Origin: Fibrobacter sp. UWH6
GTDB taxonomy: Bacteria; Fibrobacterota; Fibrobacteria; Fibrobacterales; Fibrobacteraceae
Assembly (NCBI RefSeq): GCF_900142465.1
Contig: NZ_FRAX01000004.1
Location: 1-64,000, forward strand
Length of the DNA stretch: 64,000 nucleotides
Direction: 5' to 3'
Shown: positions 35,490 to 45,338 of the stretch, in pieces
Layout: each line of letters opens with the position of its first letter
Numbering within the stretch: the first letter of the stretch is position 1
Position numbers and translations under genes: made by a program
The notes under the pieces: generated by a model
Database searches by the model: none
Told to the model about the DNA's origin: nothing
Seen by the model: the letters and a program-made list of their open reading frames with translations, nothing else

Positions 35490-36686
35490 ATGGAATACGT
35501 AACAATATTTCTTTCTGCATTAATAGAACTCTTTGCCGAAATGGCGCCCTTCCTGCTTTTAGGGTTCCTATTGGCGGGAATTTTGCACGTGTGGGTTCCC
35601 AGATCCTTATATGTTCCTAAGATAAGTAAGCCTAACTTCAAGTCGGTTCTGCTTTCGGCGCTATTTGGAATTCCGCTTCCTATTTGTAGTTGTGGCGTAA
35701 TCCCTACGGCGGTGGCCCTACGTAAGGAAGGGGCTAGCAAGGGTGCCAGCGTCAGCTTCTTGATTTCTACGCCTGCTACTGGGGTGGATTCCATTCTGGC
35801 GACTTATTCTTTGCTGGGACTCCCTTTTGCCATTCTCCGTCCGGTGGCTGCATTTGTCTCTTCGATGTTCGGCGGGCTGCTAACCAATCTGGTAACGCGG
35901 GGCGAGGCTGAAGATGACCTTTCGAAAATTGCGGTTCCCAAAAGTGAATGCGGCTGCGGCAGTTGCGGTCACGACCATAAGGAACACGACGAACATGAGA
36001 ATCACGAATGTTGCTGCTGCCACGATCACGACCATGATGAACATGAGGAACGCAAGTGTTGCTGCGGTCATGAAGAAGTGCATGGTTGCAGTTGCTGTCT
36101 CGATGAACACTCTTCTGAAAAGGCGAACGGTTTTGTTGGAAAATTGAAGGAAACTTTCAAGTACGGCTTCGGCGATTTATTGCCTGAAATTACCCGCTGG
36201 CTTTTGGTCGGTTTGGTTTTGGGTGCCTTGATTGCTGCCTTCGTTCCCAATGAATTGTTCATGTCAATTCGCGAGTATCCCATCCTCTGCATGTTTGCCA
36301 TGCTGTTGATCTCCATGCCCATGTACACCTGTTCCACAGGCTCCATCCCTCTGGCTTTGGCCTTGATGGCAAAGGGACTTCCTCCTGGTGCTGCCTTGGT
36401 GTTGCTGATGGCTGGTCCTGCAACAAGCATTGCATCTATGGTTGTGGTGGGTAAGACTTTTGGCAAGCGTACTTTGATTGCCTACCTAATCAGCATTGCT
36501 GCCGGAGCTTTCTTCTTTGGATGGCTGGTGGATACGTTCATGATGGACACCTTCCTTAGCACCATAACTGCAAATGGCCACTACGGGGATGGTGATGGCC
36601 TGGGATGGTTCGATTACAGCTGTGCCGCTGTTCTTGCCTTATTGATTTTGGTGGGATTTATTCCCAAGAAGGGGCATCACCACTGA
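35490..36686 (+). CDS. Metal efflux permease (ArsP/SO_0444-like) with His/Cys-rich loop
   Basis: A 398-residue inner-membrane permease of the DUF318 type. Each half has about four helices. The first carries the conserved PICSCGVIPTAVALRK (residues 64-79) and the second MYTCSTGSIPLALALMAKG. Between them lies a cytoplasmic loop (about 153-207) extremely rich in Cys, His, Asp and Glu (CGCGSCGHDHKEHDEHE; NHECCCCHDHDHDEHEE), plausibly binding several zinc, copper or cadmium ions. It ends GHHH. AGAGG precedes ATG 35490. The ArsR gene and shared operator support metal-induced efflux. Its 3' end overlaps the converging barrel gene by 10 bases. Confidence 0.88.
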   Translation: MEYVTIFLSALIELFAEMAPFLLLGFLLAGILHVWVPRSLYVPKISKPNFKSVLLSALFGIPLPICSCGVIPTAVALRKEGASKGASVSFLISTPATGVDSILATYSLLGLPFAILRPVAAFVSSMFGGLLTNLVTRGEAEDDLSKIAVPKSECGCGSCGHDHKEHDEHENHECCCCHDHDHDEHEERKCCCGHEEVHGCSCCLDEHSSEKANGFVGKLKETFKYGFGDLLPEITRWLLVGLVLGALIAAFVPNELFMSIREYPILCMFAMLLISMPMYTCSTGSIPLALALMAKGLPPGAALVLLMAGPATSIASMVVVGKTFGKRTLIAYLISIAAGAFFFGWLVDTFMMDTFLSTITANGHYGDGDGLGWFDYSCAAVLALLILVGFIPKKGHHH

Positions 36687-38110
36687 ATGGATCCGAATCC
36701 GTAGGTTCTGTAGCCTTCGTAATCTCCGAAGAATCGTGAGTAACCGGCACGGATGCTCATCCACCTAAAGGGATAGAATTCCAGCTTGCCGCCTACTTCG
36801 TAATACCTGAATGAGGTTTCATCATTCAGGTATTTTTTGTCGATGGCGCTTTCGGGAGTGTGAATGTCGGTAATGTTTCCGCCGAATGCGGTATCCTTGG
36901 CGACGGCGCTGGCAAGCAATGTTCCGCGGATGAGGGCGTCTTTCAGCAGACCGGATTCTACGCGGTAGAGACCGCTAACTTCGGTGTAGAGTTCCTGACT
37001 GTTGGGGCCTAAATCGCTGCCCATGCTCTGGGCGTAGCTGGCATAGGTGTAAGCGCCGCCTTTGTGGTGGGTGTAAACCCAAGGTTCGATGCGGGTGTAT
37101 TCCCCATACCAGTTCCAGAGCGTCTTGCCGAGACGCAGGCTGTCGCGGGCGATGCCAACAGAGGCTGCCCACTTATTGCCCCACCAGGAATCATCAAACA
37201 TGGAGGTGGGGGACTTCATGTCGTCCCAAAGCAGTTCGCCGTAGAATTCCCAATGGGGAATGGTCTTGACGCTTAGATCAAAGGCTAGGCCGATGTTGTC
37301 TTGATCTCCCTGCAGATGTTCCTGGAAAACGTAAGGGATAAAGGGAATCATGTAGGACCATTCAAAGTCGCGGCCGCTGCTATCGGCATCCAGGTTGGGG
37401 TTGGAGCCTGCGGGTTCTGTTGTGGTTCCATAGAGGGCCGTTTCGGAAAGTCCCAAGGTAATGTTGGCCGGCAAGTTCAGGTCAAGACGATGGACGTGTA
37501 GATATTTACCGTTCCCTTTTTTCTCGAAAAGCTTCATGCCGTACTGGGAATATACGACAGGGCCCACTTCAAACTGATAACCGAAATAGGGCGTAGGGGC
37601 CGGGTCGCTAATGCGGCTACTGCTATCTTGCCAAGGGCGGTAGTTTGCCTGTTCTCCGCGGAGAATCACATGGTTTCGACGGGCGGGACCCATGTCCAGG
37701 TAATCAAAACCGCCAAGCAATGTTACGGCGGAAAGCTGGTAGCTGGCGTGTGCGGCGAACAGGTCCCAGGTTCGCTTGGTGTCGCTCTGCTTGTTGTAGG
37801 GAATGCCTTCGTTGGGGTTGTAGAAATGGTCGGCGATATCGCGGTTGGTAAAGTCGGTGCTGACTTTTACTCGGGCAGCGAACTGGAAGGCATCTGTAAA
37901 ATGACCATCCAAAAACAGACGCACCGACATGGCGTTGTCATAATGGGTGGGGGTGTTGCCTTGACCTGGAATTTTTTCGTAATTGGTAATTGCCAGGGAA
38001 TCCAACAGCTGGGCGTGTATATTGACTTCGTAATTTTTTGACGTATCGACTACGGTAAAATGAGCCGATGCATAAACGGCTAACAATAGAAGGGCGGCGA
38101 CGATTCTCAT
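36677..38110 (-). CDS. Outer-membrane beta-barrel protein, Wzi/RemB-like
   Basis: A 477-residue protein with a signal peptide (MRIVAALLLLAVYASAH) and alternating-strand, aromatic-rich sequence ending SIQW, as for outer-membrane barrels. The segment LGLSETALYGTT, then FQEHLQGDQDNIGLAFDLSVK and EFYGELLWDDMKSPTSMFDD followed by WWGNKWAASVGI, resembles the capsule-assembly Wzi and gliding RemB proteins I know. Its gene overlaps the upstream glycosyltransferase by 4 bases, so it probably anchors or exports the polysaccharide made by this operon. Confidence 0.72.
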   Translation of the reverse strand: MRIVAALLLLAVYASAHFTVVDTSKNYEVNIHAQLLDSLAITNYEKIPGQGNTPTHYDNAMSVRLFLDGHFTDAFQFAARVKVSTDFTNRDIADHFYNPNEGIPYNKQSDTKRTWDLFAAHASYQLSAVTLLGGFDYLDMGPARRNHVILRGEQANYRPWQDSSSRISDPAPTPYFGYQFEVGPVVYSQYGMKLFEKKGNGKYLHVHRLDLNLPANITLGLSETALYGTTTEPAGSNPNLDADSSGRDFEWSYMIPFIPYVFQEHLQGDQDNIGLAFDLSVKTIPHWEFYGELLWDDMKSPTSMFDDSWWGNKWAASVGIARDSLRLGKTLWNWYGEYTRIEPWVYTHHKGGAYTYASYAQSMGSDLGPNSQELYTEVSGLYRVESGLLKDALIRGTLLASAVAKDTAFGGNITDIHTPESAIDKKYLNDETSFRYYEVGGKLEFYPFRWMSIRAGYSRFFGDYEGYRTYGFGSIQW

Positions 38111-39078
38111 TTGAAGGCTTCCTTCAACAAGGCTAAATGATGGCGGAGGTATTCCCTCTTTTGTTTGGCGGAGGCTCCTGCCAGACAGCGGGGAAGGGCG
38201 GTCAATATGCGGACAAGGCTACGGGTCATGCGGAATAACTTGGAAAGCAGAAGTCCGCGGAGTCCGAAATGCTTGCGGAACACGTATTGCTGGGAGCGGT
38301 CATGCTGCAGGGCGCGACTGAGGCTGTTGCTTGCGGAGCCGCCACCCAGGTGGGTGATGGGGGCGTTCTGTGCGATGTAGAAGCGTGCGCCCAGTTTGCG
38401 GAATCGCAGGGCCAGATCCGCATCTTCGTAGTACATGAAAATTTTTTCGTCGAACCCGCCGACGGTTTCCCAGAGGGCTCGGTGCAGCATCCAGCAGACG
38501 GCACTTGCCCAGTGGACTTCCTGAAGACCATTTTTGTCGGCGGGGGCGGGTGTGCCCTCTAGAATGCGGGCGGCACCTGATTCGCTGCGGAAGGCGTTTA
38601 GGAAAAACGGAATGGCTCCAATTCCGTCGGGGCCCAGTCCAGCAAAAAAATTGTTCTGACGGCTGCCGTCTGCGTTTAGCGTTGTAGGCGCGATGATCGC
38701 TTCGTGGCCTGCTTCTGCAGCCTGGTCAAGATTCTTTCGCAACGTCACGATAGCTTCTGGATTGAATCGCGTGTCGTTGTTGAGAAGGCAGATGGCGTCG
38801 AATTCTATGCCGTCTGCGATGAGACCCTTGATGGCCCCGTTGTTGGCGGCGCCAAAGCCCAGGTTGCCTTTTTGCGGGTAGAGGTGTACCCATGGAAAGT
38901 GGGCTCGGATTTTTTCTACAGTTCCGTCGGAACTTCCATTATCGGCGATGGCTACGACGAAATGACCTGCAGTTTCTGCATCGTTGGCAGAAACCAGGGG
39001 CAGCAAATCTTTAAGGCAGACCTCGGTCAAGGCCCATCCGTTATAGGTAACCAAAATAATGGCAGTCTGCTTTTCCAT
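38107..39078 (-). CDS. Family 2 glycosyltransferase, rhamnosyltransferase-like
   Basis: A 323-residue transferase. AIILVTYNGWALTEVCLKDLL, IADNGSSDGTVEKI, the typical GNLGFGAANNGAIKGL and the metal motif LLNNDT mark the WbbL/RfbF-like subgroup. FDEKIFMYYEDADLALRFRKLG is its acceptor signature. A basic C-terminal helix probably associates with the membrane. It overlaps both neighbours (1 and 4 bases), so the operon is tightly coupled. Confidence 0.87.
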   Translation of the reverse strand: MEKQTAIILVTYNGWALTEVCLKDLLPLVSANDAETAGHFVVAIADNGSSDGTVEKIRAHFPWVHLYPQKGNLGFGAANNGAIKGLIADGIEFDAICLLNNDTRFNPEAIVTLRKNLDQAAEAGHEAIIAPTTLNADGSRQNNFFAGLGPDGIGAIPFFLNAFRSESGAARILEGTPAPADKNGLQEVHWASAVCWMLHRALWETVGGFDEKIFMYYEDADLALRFRKLGARFYIAQNAPITHLGGGSASNSLSRALQHDRSQQYVFRKHFGLRGLLLSKLFRMTRSLVRILTALPRCLAGASAKQKREYLRHHLALLKEAFK

Positions 39079-40019
39079 CAGGATTTCCCAAAAAGTTTTT
39101 TAGCCAGTGGTAATCCAAGGGCGCTAAAGAGAATCTGCATTAATCTGGTGACTGCAGATGTCTTTAAGAAAAGGTCATCTCTGTGGGCAAAAACCCAGGG
39201 GAGGAATCGGAAAGCGGTTGTGTGAGCTGTCTTGTGTTGAGTCCAGCGCAGGTGCTTTTTCGCGAAATTGATTTCCCCGTCATTCATTTTGAGTCGGTCT
39301 GCGTTGGCGATAATTGTCTCGTTCCAGGAAATTGCCGTGGCCAGGGTCTTGCTCATGCAAGGCGTGGCGACACCTCCAACGGCGTTGCCTCCGTGAATGC
39401 GGTAGCTGGCGACGGTTTCATCGATGGCGACAATGCCTCCGTTCTTCAGGGCCATCATGGCGATCCAGCGGTCGTGTACGGTGACCCCTTCTGGAATGGG
39501 GAGGATCTCGTTCAGCAATTCTACTCTGAAAAGAGAAATCATTCCCGTGACGTTGTTGATGCCGGCAACCTGGCGGCAAATGTTGGAGTCCTTGCTAATA
39601 TGGGCGAGGGCGCGCCAGGAATCTGCAGTCTTGTTGCCTTGACCGTCTATGATCTGGGCGTCTCCAAATGCAAGGGCCTTGCTGCCGATGCCCTGGACCA
39701 ACTTTTCGTTTTTGGTTGGATTCCAGATGTCGTCCTGGTCGGCGAGAGCGATGAAATCTCCCGGCTGTACAAGCTGTCGAGCGTATTCCAGCGCTTTCGA
39801 AAATGCGGCTCTGTGCCCCGTGTTGGTTTCATTTCTGTAAAAATGGAGGGGGAGCTTTTCTCTATAGCTTTCTACAATTTCGCAAGTCCTGTCAGACGAG
39901 GCGTCGTCAAGAATGGTGACGGATTTTGCCGGAAGGGTCTGCCATGCAATGGAACGGAGCATTTCATCAAGATAGCGCTCGCCATTATAGGTGCATAGGA
40001 CAACGTGTACAGAGTTCAT
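39078..40019 (-). CDS. Family 2 glycosyltransferase
   Basis: A 313-residue GT2 enzyme with VHVVLCTYNGERYLDEML, ILDDASSDRTCEI and metal site LADQDDIWNPTK. The pattern is that of the WcaA/alpha-L-Rha-type group in O-antigen clusters. TATATT (minus strand, 40031-40026) lies six bases before the ATG and there is no ribosome-binding site, so it may have its own leaderless promoter in addition to read-through from the GT4 gene. Confidence 0.86.
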   Translation of the reverse strand: MNSVHVVLCTYNGERYLDEMLRSIAWQTLPAKSVTILDDASSDRTCEIVESYREKLPLHFYRNETNTGHRAAFSKALEYARQLVQPGDFIALADQDDIWNPTKNEKLVQGIGSKALAFGDAQIIDGQGNKTADSWRALAHISKDSNICRQVAGINNVTGMISLFRVELLNEILPIPEGVTVHDRWIAMMALKNGGIVAIDETVASYRIHGGNAVGGVATPCMSKTLATAISWNETIIANADRLKMNDGEINFAKKHLRWTQHKTAHTTAFRFLPWVFAHRDDLFLKTSAVTRLMQILFSALGLPLAKKLFGKS

Positions 40020-40048
40020 TGCCCTAATATATAAATATCGGGAGCTGT

Positions 40049-41158
40049 TTAAATCTGAGAAAAGATGTTCAACACCTGTTGTTGGAACTCTTGGTCTCTA
40101 CGGCCTGCAAAAAGGAATTGGCGGACCTCTTCAAAGGTTTTTTGATTCCACGCCTGGGGCAAATCAAGGATCTTCTGGACGGCGTCCTGAACGTTGCCGG
40201 GGTCGTAGGTCATCCAGCAGGGAAGCCTGTAGTCCTTGACGTATTCTTCGTTGGCGGCTAACACGGGAATGCCACATTGCAAGGCTTCGAAAAGCACCAT
40301 GGGGCCGCTTTCAAACTTTGACGTTACAAGCAGCAGGTCCATTTGATTCTGAAGTTTTTCCTTGACCTCGTTAGGGGAAAGCCAACTGTAATTATGAACA
40401 ACGTTAGATGTTCCGCAGTCCTGGACCATCTTGTTGAAAATGTCCCTGTCGGGGCCTTGTCCGATGACGTGAAAATGAACGCCTTTTTCTTTTAGCAGGC
40501 TTGCTAGCGGGGGGATGATCTCCTGACCTTTTTGCCCGAAGTATAGTCTGCCGATGTTTGCGATGTTTCTTACTTCGGAAGGTGCTTTGGGGGCTGCGTC
40601 TTCCTGGTAGGTCAGCGGGTTGGGCAACTGGAATACAGGCGTCTCACTGGGAATAAATCTGCGGAGCAGACGTTCCTGGTAAGGCGTGTTGACGATCCAT
40701 TTCGAAATCTTCGGATAGACTTTCAATGCCAGCCTGTCGCGGAGTGTTCCAAACTTGGCCAGCGATTCCTTTTGGGTGAAGGCCATGGGGTAATAAGAAA
40801 TCAATTCCAGATTGAGTTTGGAGGCGGCAACTACGGCGGGAATACAACGTTCTATGTTGCCCGGGCAGATGATAAGCTGCCTAAAGTTGGCGGAACCTGC
40901 TCCATGTTCTTTTAAAAGTTTGAAGGCCTTGCCCGACTTACCCGAAAACCTATCTCGAACAATGGGGAATGGTCCCTGGGAATGGTAGGGTAGGGGAATC
41001 CGTTCAATGGAGGGGTGTAACTCGGAATCAAACTTTTGAGCGGAAAAGAAAAAATGCACCTGGTAACTTTCTGCCAGAATGTTGGCGATACGGGCCGAAA
41101 GAATTTCCTGGCCGCCCCATTCCGACGCATCGCTATAAAAGTAGAGGTGCTTGCTCAT
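40049..41158 (-). CDS. Family 4 glycosyltransferase
   Basis: A 369-residue GT-B retaining transferase. The N-terminal acceptor domain starts MSKHLYFYSDASEWGGQE. The C-terminal donor domain has IANIGRLYFGQKGQE, FHVIGQGPDRD and the catalytic EX7E region SKFESGPMVLFEALQCGIPV. A GTG at 41167 is possible. ATG 41158 is preferred, with TATATT seven bases before it (minus strand, 41171-41166). First gene of the second polysaccharide operon. Confidence 0.85.
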   Translation of the reverse strand: MSKHLYFYSDASEWGGQEILSARIANILAESYQVHFFFSAQKFDSELHPSIERIPLPYHSQGPFPIVRDRFSGKSGKAFKLLKEHGAGSANFRQLIICPGNIERCIPAVVAASKLNLELISYYPMAFTQKESLAKFGTLRDRLALKVYPKISKWIVNTPYQERLLRRFIPSETPVFQLPNPLTYQEDAAPKAPSEVRNIANIGRLYFGQKGQEIIPPLASLLKEKGVHFHVIGQGPDRDIFNKMVQDCGTSNVVHNYSWLSPNEVKEKLQNQMDLLLVTSKFESGPMVLFEALQCGIPVLAANEEYVKDYRLPCWMTYDPGNVQDAVQKILDLPQAWNQKTFEEVRQFLFAGRRDQEFQQQVLNIFSQI

Positions 41159-41165
41159 AGCCCAC

Positions 41166-41192
41166 AATATAAAAAAAGGAATTTTTTATAAT
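41166..41192. promoter_or_regulatory. Back-to-back -10 boxes for divergent glycosyltransferase genes
   Basis: TATATT on the minus strand (41171-41166) and TATAAT on the plus strand (41187-41192) each sit exactly 7 nt before the start codon of their gene (ATG 41158 and GTG 41200). The whole intergenic region is 41 bp, so both messages should be leaderless. Confidence 0.6.
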
Positions 41193-41199
41193 TGACGTT

Positions 41200-42372
41200 G
41201 TGAAGAAAATCCTTTTTGTTTGCGATAAGAATGAGTGTACCAGTTTTGGACGCCTAACCTTGAATTTGGTGAAGGCGGTAACGCCGGAGTTTGAAACCCA
41301 TGTGCTGTGGTTAAAGACACCCAAGTTCTTCCCGGATGCGGCCAAGTCGGCTGAAGGTGCCGCTGCAGTGGTGTCGCCGGATTCCTATACTTCTCACGAA
41401 GTGTGGGCCAAGTCGCTCTATACTGGATTCATGAGTTTCCGCAGTCCTTTAAAGAAGGCGATTAAGGCGGTGCAGCCGGATGTGGTTTTCTTTATTCGAC
41501 CGGAGTTGGGTTTTCTGGTGCCGGTGGCAAAGTCGGCGTTAAAGGCTTGCAAGAATGACGGACGTACAGTCATGTTCGTTCACGATACCTTTGCAGAAAC
41601 CCTTTACCCCACAAGTGCCAAGTTTATCCTGTTGAACCTGTTCTATATCCGTGCAACCGTCAAGGCGGATTCTTTTGTCTATAATTCGGGATGGACTCGT
41701 GAACAGGCTGCGGCTCACTTTGGCAAGAAAATGTCCTGTGCTCCCGGCTCTGTAATCGGTTGCCCCATTGACCAGGATCTGTTTAACAAGCCCGAAGTGG
41801 CAATTACTGCCGACGATAAAAAGGCATTCCGTCGCAAGCACGGTATGCGTAATTTCGAGGGCATGTGCGTTAACGTTAGCCTTGATGAACCCCGCAAGAA
41901 TATCGACACTTATTTTGAAACGGCAAGGCTCCGCCCCGATGTGGCCTTTGTCCGTGTGGGTAAACTTTCGGAACGACTCCGCGAAATCATTAACGTTAAA
42001 AAGCTTTATAACGTCTACCATTTTGAACGCCTGAACGCAACGGAACTGCGGGACTTTTACCGCCATGCCGACCTGATGGTATACCCCTCTTTGTTAGAAG
42101 GTTTTGGCCTGCCTCCTATTGAATCTCTTGCCTGCGGAACTCCTGCCCTGTGTGCAGCCACCTCTGCGGTAAAAGAAAACCTGGAAGGGGTTGTTCCTCT
42201 GATTGATCCGCCTACCGATGCCGAAGCCTACGCCAAGGTAATTGACCGCGTCATCGCCGGCGAAAATGTGGTAGACGAAAAAAGAGCAGCGGAACTTTTA
42301 CTCCACTGCTCTATGAATTCCTTTAAGAATTGTGTGCTTTCGGCACTTACTTCTTTTCTGTCCAGACCTTGA
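41200..42372 (+). CDS. Family 4 glycosyltransferase
   Basis: A 390-residue GT-B transferase starting at GTG. VSLDEPRKNIDTYFETARLRPD replaces the usual GR-x-x-x-KN motif, and LMVYPSLLEGFGLPPIESLACGTPAL is the donor-binding EX7E segment. FVHDTFAETLYPTSAKF and YNSGWTREQAAAHFG lie in the acceptor half. It is divergent from the GT4-GT2-GT2-barrel operon and likely belongs to the same glycan pathway. Its last 26 bases overlap the converging MauE-like gene. Confidence 0.85.
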   Translation: MKKILFVCDKNECTSFGRLTLNLVKAVTPEFETHVLWLKTPKFFPDAAKSAEGAAAVVSPDSYTSHEVWAKSLYTGFMSFRSPLKKAIKAVQPDVVFFIRPELGFLVPVAKSALKACKNDGRTVMFVHDTFAETLYPTSAKFILLNLFYIRATVKADSFVYNSGWTREQAAAHFGKKMSCAPGSVIGCPIDQDLFNKPEVAITADDKKAFRRKHGMRNFEGMCVNVSLDEPRKNIDTYFETARLRPDVAFVRVGKLSERLREIINVKKLYNVYHFERLNATELRDFYRHADLMVYPSLLEGFGLPPIESLACGTPALCAATSAVKENLEGVVPLIDPPTDAEAYAKVIDRVIAGENVVDEKRAAELLLHCSMNSFKNCVLSALTSFLSRP

Positions 42373-43048
42373 TTAGGCTTCTGTTCTTGCGGAAGATAAG
42401 CCACAGGGTGGGCCAGATCAGCACCAGGTCGCGGATAAGGCTTGTCCAGGCTTCGGCCTTGTCGTGAGCGTCACCGTCTTCCAGTTCGAAGCAACCGCAG
42501 GTAATGCCTAGGTCGTTGCCCAGGGCCCAAGCCAGCGCGATAATGAAGCTGACGAACATCCAGAAAATAGCGAAGGCGCTTTCCTTGACGAAGGGGCTAA
42601 AGATCATGGCCAGACCGAACCACAGTTCAAACTGCGGGTACACCAGGGCGAAGAAGTTGTTGATGAAATCCAGGTGCAGGGTGGAGAAGAACTGGTACTG
42701 AGCCACCAGCGTTGCAAACTGGTGAGGATCCTGGATCTTGAAAATGCTTGCGAAAATGAACATGCCGCCAATGCCCACGCGGAACAAGGTTTCCAGGGCG
42801 CGGATGGCGAAGTCCTTGTGAAGCTTGTAGGCGGGAATGCAGATGCCTGCTGCCACGATGATGGCTCCCAGACCCACATGAATGTTATAGCGGTAGGACT
42901 TGGGCCAGATATCGATCATCCAATCCTTGTCGGTAACGGTCAGGAAGGTTTCGGGGAACGAGATTTCTGCAACGCCGAAAGCGACAAGAATGGAGGCGAC
43001 AATCAGCAGTGCCAGAGAAATTGCGGTCTTCTTGGTAAACTTTTCCAT
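42347..43048 (-). CDS. MauE/DoxX-like membrane protein
   Basis: A 233-residue protein with about six hydrophobic helices. FRVGIGGMFIFASIFKIQDPHQFATLVAQY and the late CGCFELEDGDAHDKAEAWTSLIRDLVLI match the MauE/DoxX-type membrane proteins, which are linked to redox or disulfide-related electron transfer; the C-x-C pair fits. It follows the small membrane protein gene at 43058 by 9 bases, so they are one operon. Exact role unknown. Confidence 0.75.
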   Translation of the reverse strand: MEKFTKKTAISLALLIVASILVAFGVAEISFPETFLTVTDKDWMIDIWPKSYRYNIHVGLGAIIVAAGICIPAYKLHKDFAIRALETLFRVGIGGMFIFASIFKIQDPHQFATLVAQYQFFSTLHLDFINNFFALVYPQFELWFGLAMIFSPFVKESAFAIFWMFVSFIIALAWALGNDLGITCGCFELEDGDAHDKAEAWTSLIRDLVLIWPTLWLIFRKNRSLIKVWTEKK

Positions 43049-43057
43049 ATGGCCCCC

Positions 43058-43339
43058 TTACAGAATGTCTGCCGGCTTTTCCAGGATTTCCTGGCTTCCG
43101 ATCCATTCCACAGACTTGGAATCTTCGACGCGGATATTGTTTACGATGGCGAGGATCACGCAGAAGGCGGCAATGCCCAGGAGCACGATCCAGTTCAGGG
43201 ACTTGAGGTAATTGAAGGGGCGCACTTCAAGCATACCCTTCAAGAAATAGAACAACGGCAGAATATAGGTCCAGGTCAGAATCTGCACGACGCAAATCTT
43301 GACGATGGAAATGGCGAGTTGAATGCAATCTTTGATCAT
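43058..43339 (-). CDS. Small membrane protein in the MauE-like operon
   Basis: A 93-residue protein with two likely membrane helices (LAISIVKICVVQILTWTYILPLFYFL; WIVLLGIAAFCVILAIVNNI) and a short soluble C-terminus (VEWIGSQEILEKPADIL). TATATC (minus strand, 43353-43348) is eight bases before the ATG and there is no ribosome-binding site. It probably works with the downstream MauE-like protein. No family recognised. Confidence 0.65.
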   Translation of the reverse strand: MIKDCIQLAISIVKICVVQILTWTYILPLFYFLKGMLEVRPFNYLKSLNWIVLLGIAAFCVILAIVNNIRVEDSKSVEWIGSQEILEKPADIL

Positions 43340-43352
43340 GCTGAAAAGATAT

Positions 43353-43392
43353 AAAAAAGCGAGTTCCCGAATGTACGGGAACTCGCTTTTTT
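43353..43392. terminator. Strong bidirectional terminator after thiC
   Basis: A 15-bp or longer stem (43353-43368 with 43377-43392) flanked by A and T runs. It ends thiC transcripts on the minus strand and abuts the -10 box of the next operon. Confidence 0.93.
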
Positions 43393-43437
43393 ACACAAAG
43401 TTAGAATTTGCCTTTCGGCGTCGCTTTGGATTTTCTG

Positions 43438-45186
<1,749 letters not shown>

Positions 45187-45338
45187 TTAATCTAGGCGCA
45201 AGTTAATTTCATCTTGTAACGAACTGGAATATAGAATTTTTAAAAAAATGTAAGCGTTGTGAAATTCCGTTTGCCTAGGTGTATATTATTAACATATATT
45301 GTAAGAAATAAATATCTTAAAGTGGAATTACATTTTCG

